Shown one piece after another: positions 5,191 to 7,224 of a DNA stretch of 7,224 bases (position 1 is its first letter; every line of letters begins with the position of its first letter). This stretch comes from Candidatus Uhrbacteria bacterium RIFOXYB2_FULL_45_11 (GTDB taxonomy: Bacteria; Patescibacteriota; Patescibacteriia; UBA9934; GWF2-40-263). The notes under the pieces are model-generated. The model was not told where the DNA came from. It searched no databases and saw only the letters and a program-made list of their open reading frames with translations. The stretch is taken from the NCBI GenBank assembly GCA_001791715.1, contig MGFD01000042.1, positions 1 through 7,224 of the forward strand, read 5' to 3'. The position numbers and the translations under genes are program-made.

Positions 5191-6708
5191 ATGGCATCGC
5201 ACGAGCGCATTCCCCCACAAAACCTGGAGGCCGAACAATCTTTGCTCGGATCTATTTTGATTGATAAAGATGCGATCGTAAAAATTGCAGATCGTTTGCA
5301 GTCGGAAGATTTTTATCGCCCCGCACACCAATGGATCTATGAAACCATTCAAGATCTTGTTGAACGTCATGACCCAATTGATATTCTCTCCCTTGGAAAT
5401 CGTCTAGAAGAAAAAGGTCAACTCACACAAATTGGCGGACGCGCGTATCTTGTCGAACTTTCAAACATGGTGCCAACGGCAGCAAACATTGTGCACTATG
5501 CAGAAATCGTTCAGAAGAAAGCAATCTTGCGACGCTTAATCGGTGCAGCAGCAAACATTTCTCAAATGGGATTTGACGAAGGCGAAGAAGTCGATTCAAC
5601 CCTTGATGAAGCCGAACGCGCCCTTTTTCAAGTTTCAGAAAAATATAACAAGAATTCCTTTGTATCCATCAGAGATGTTTTAGACGGAGCGTTTGAACGC
5701 ATTGATGAACTTCACCGTGATCGCGGAAAATTACGCGGAATTCCAACGGGATACACCGCACTTGATCAAATCCTTGCGGGATTTCAGCGCTCAGATCTCA
5801 TTATTCTTGCAGCGCGTCCATCGTGTGGAAAGACATCGCTTGCGCTTGATATGTGCAGACATGTTGGAGTGAACATGAAAATTCCAACCGCGTTTTTCTC
5901 TTTGGAAATGAGTAAAGAGCAGCTCGTTGACCGTATGATTTGTGCGCAGGCGAACGTAGATCTCTGGAAACTCCGTACGGGCCGACTCTCTGATAAGGCG
6001 GACGATTTCCCAAGAATCGCAGATGCACTGGGAAAACTCTCGGAAGCTCCAATTTTCATTGATGACAATGCAAACCTGAACATCATGCAGTTGCGCACAA
6101 AAGCTCGTCGTTTGAAAACAGAACACGGACTCGGCATGATTATTGTGGACTACTTGCAGCTCATGGAAGGTCGATCAAAAAAATCGCAAGAAAATCGTGT
6201 GCAGGAAGTTGCAGAAATTTCACGCGGATTAAAACAGATTGCAAAAGAGTTAGACGTTCCCGTGCTCGCGCTCGCCCAGCTTTCGCGTGCTGTGGAACTG
6301 ACAAAACCAGCTATTCCAAAACTTTCGCACTTGCGTGACTCTGGATCTATTGAGCAGGACGCGGACGTTGTCATGTTTATTTACAGAAAAGCCGCAGACA
6401 AAAACTTCCGCGAAGAAGATTTGGCACCAGAAGATAAAAACATCGCGGAAATTCACATCGCAAAACATCGTAACGGTCCAACCGGCATGATTCGTTTGTT
6501 CTTTGAAAAAGAACGCGCTTCGTTTCGTAACTTAGACGCTCACGGCGGCGGCGGAGCGGGAGGCGGTCAATCTTCTTCAAACTCTGGAGGATTCGCCCCA
6601 TACGCAACCGCACAAAAACAACCCGCCCATGCACCACTCGGACAACCCGGAGGCGGCGTCACAGTCATGGCTCCCCCACCAATTGATCCAAACCCAAGCA
6701 CGAGATAA
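5191..6708 (+). CDS. dnaB: Replicative DNA helicase DnaB
   Basis: DnaB is the ring-shaped hexameric 5'-3' helicase that unwinds DNA at the replication fork and works with primase. The 505-residue product shows the N-terminal domain starting with PPQNLEAEQSLLGSIL (8-23, typical of the family), then a linker and the RecA-like domain. That domain carries RGIPTGYTALD (182-192), Walker A ARPSCGKTS (208-216), FFSLEMSKEQL (235-245), Walker B MIIVDYLQLM (316-325), a LAQLSRAVE motif (361-369), LRDSGSIEQDADVV (381-394) and AKHRNGPTG (424-432). There is no intein. The tail (451-505) is Gly-, Ser- and Pro-rich and probably disordered. ATG 5191 gives the standard N-terminus. The frame extends 66 nt upstream to a TTG, but that part translates the palindromic repeat and the promoter. 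No Shine-Dalgarno is present. It is divergent from the transporter and followed by the long inverted-repeat element. Confidence 0.97.
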   Translation: MASHERIPPQNLEAEQSLLGSILIDKDAIVKIADRLQSEDFYRPAHQWIYETIQDLVERHDPIDILSLGNRLEEKGQLTQIGGRAYLVELSNMVPTAANIVHYAEIVQKKAILRRLIGAAANISQMGFDEGEEVDSTLDEAERALFQVSEKYNKNSFVSIRDVLDGAFERIDELHRDRGKLRGIPTGYTALDQILAGFQRSDLIILAARPSCGKTSLALDMCRHVGVNMKIPTAFFSLEMSKEQLVDRMICAQANVDLWKLRTGRLSDKADDFPRIADALGKLSEAPIFIDDNANLNIMQLRTKARRLKTEHGLGMIIVDYLQLMEGRSKKSQENRVQEVAEISRGLKQIAKELDVPVLALAQLSRAVELTKPAIPKLSHLRDSGSIEQDADVVMFIYRKAADKNFREEDLAPEDKNIAEIHIAKHRNGPTGMIRLFFEKERASFRNLDAHGGGGAGGGQSSSNSGGFAPYATAQKQPAHAPLGQPGGGVTVMAPPPIDPNPSTR

Positions 6709-6713
6709 TATAA

Positions 6714-6816
6714 GTAGATACGGATTACAGATAAATACAGATAGGGATGACGTGTCTGAAAAACGTTTTTCGGAACCGAATATCTCCATCTGTATTTATC
6801 TGTAATCCGTATCTAC
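6714..6816. repeat. Long inverted-repeat element, copy 1 (dnaB-ybaB intergenic)
   Basis: This 103-bp element has perfect 29-nt inverted arms (6714-6742 and 6788-6816) that begin GTAGATACGG and contain TACAGAT twice. They enclose a 45-nt centre with a perfect 14-bp palindrome, GAAAAACGTTTTTC (6758-6771), and TTCGG-AA-CCGAA (6769-6780). The centre is identical in copy 2. The element starts 5 nt after the dnaB stop and ends 15 nt before the ybaB start, so it fills nearly the whole gap. As RNA it would form a very stable hairpin and may act as a terminator or processing signal. It could be a non-autonomous palindromic mobile element. I see no target duplication. Confidence 0.9.
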
Positions 6817-6831
6817 CCCTAATTTTTTCTT

Positions 6832-7131
6832 ATGTTCTCCAAACTCAAACAATTCAAAGACATGAAAGATCAGGCAAAACACATGGAAGCAGAACTTGCC
6901 ACTGTTATATCTGAAGGCGAAGCTGCTTGGGGCAAAGTAAAAGTCACGGTCAACGGAAACCGCGATATGGTTGGATGCATCATCGATCCTTCCATGACAT
7001 CAGATCTTTCAAAGCTCCAAGAAGCCCTCTGTGAAGCACACAAAGACGCAATTAAAAAAATGCAATTCAAGCTCGCAAAGAAAGTTCAAGAAATGGGCGG
7101 ATTGGATATGTTGAAAAATTTGGGAGGATAG
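6832..7131 (+). CDS. ybaB: YbaB/EbfC family nucleoid-associated protein
   Basis: This family consists of small dimeric DNA-binding proteins of about 100-110 residues that bind the nucleoid and influence DNA architecture and expression. The product is 99 residues. It opens with a charged helix (MFSKLKQFKDMKDQAKHMEA) where family members carry an M-x-x-L/Q-x-Q-x-x-K-M-like pattern. A central segment, GKVKVTVNGNRDMVGCIID (34-52), matches the conserved G-x-V-x-V-x-x-x-G-x-x-x-V/x-x-I-x-I/D strand region. A C-terminal helix (61-88) and a Gly-rich end follow. In many bacteria ybaB lies near dnaX-recR. Here it follows dnaB, within replication-related surroundings. The ATG at 6832 has no Shine-Dalgarno. 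TAATTT (6820-6825) sits where a leaderless -10 would be, but that match is poor. The gene is flanked by direct copies of the long inverted-repeat element. Confidence 0.9.
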   Translation: MFSKLKQFKDMKDQAKHMEAELATVISEGEAAWGKVKVTVNGNRDMVGCIIDPSMTSDLSKLQEALCEAHKDAIKKMQFKLAKKVQEMGGLDMLKNLGG

Positions 7132-7139
7132 AAACTTGG

Positions 7140-7224
7140 GTAGATACGGATTACAGATGAATACAGATAGGGATGACGTGTCTGAAAAACGTTTTTCGGA
7201 ACCGAATATCTCCATCTGTATTCA
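7140..7224. repeat. Long inverted-repeat element, copy 2, cut by window edge
   Basis: The first 85 bases of a second copy of the element are visible, in the same orientation as copy 1 and 426 bp downstream of it. It begins 8 nt after the ybaB stop. It differs from copy 1 at two positions: 7159 is G where 6733 is A, and 7223 is C where 6797 is T. These two positions pair with each other in the stem. The right end lies outside the window. Confidence 0.9.

Noticed and set aside
5113..5370. Minus-strand open frame of 85 codons opposite the start of dnaB
   Set aside because: It is antisense to conserved DnaB sequence, ends in the palindromic repeat and has no start signal.
6577..7215. Two minus-strand open frames with the same opening residues, MEIFGSEKRF, at 6789 and 7215
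   Set aside because: They share residues only because both start inside copies of the inverted-repeat element. Beyond it they run antisense to dnaB and ybaB and have no coding features.

Overview
The window looks like a piece of a compact bacterial chromosome, most likely from the Candidate Phyla Radiation (Patescibacteria, Parcubacteria-like). This is inference from four things: tiny intergenic gaps; a CCTGCCGGCAGGCAGG short repeat of a kind I remember as scattered through such genomes; several genes with no Shine-Dalgarno but a -10 box almost touching the start codon; and the set of housekeeping genes with divergent hypotheticals. The standard bacterial code fits: one gene ends in TGA and none needs TGA read through, which argues against the Gracilibacteria/Absconditabacteria code.

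Layout. At the left edge, on the minus strand, is the N-terminal part of a RdgB/HAM1 (non-canonical purine NTP) pyrophosphatase, missed by any ORF caller that needs both ends. A compact divergent promoter region (387-437) separates it from a plus-strand pair of unknown genes (468-1076 and 1088-1486). By eye these two are divergent paralogs of each other. A strong terminator follows, then an inositol-monophosphatase-family gene (1585-2520), another terminator, and folD (2568-3407). folD has kept its N-terminal catalytic motifs but has a badly degraded NADP-binding motif. folD converges on two minus-strand membrane-protein genes: a four-helix hypothetical (3424-3825) and, upstream of it, an aromatic-amino-acid-permease-like transporter (3835-5106). 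The two directions share a bidirectional terminator. The transporter diverges from dnaB, the replicative helicase (5191-6708), which is followed by ybaB/ebfC (6832-7131).

Repeats. Two copies of a roughly 103-bp element with long inverted arms flank ybaB (6714-6816 and 7140 to the window edge). They differ at only two of 85 shared positions, and the two changes are compensatory across the stem. A second repeat family, built from AAGTAGAAAG units in inverted orientation, lies inside what reads as the N-terminal coding sequence of the transporter. The CCTGCCGGCAGGCAGG hairpin sits between the transporter and dnaB promoters.

How the parts fit. rdgB (nucleotide pool cleaning), folD (one-carbon metabolism), dnaB and ybaB (replication and nucleoid) are housekeeping genes, and no single pathway joins the window. 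I see no CRISPR array, phage, toxin-antitoxin or defence system, tRNA or rRNA. The least-described material is the paralogous hypothetical pair, the covarying hairpin element around ybaB, the repeat-encoded transporter N-terminus, and the split between Shine-Dalgarno and apparently leaderless genes.
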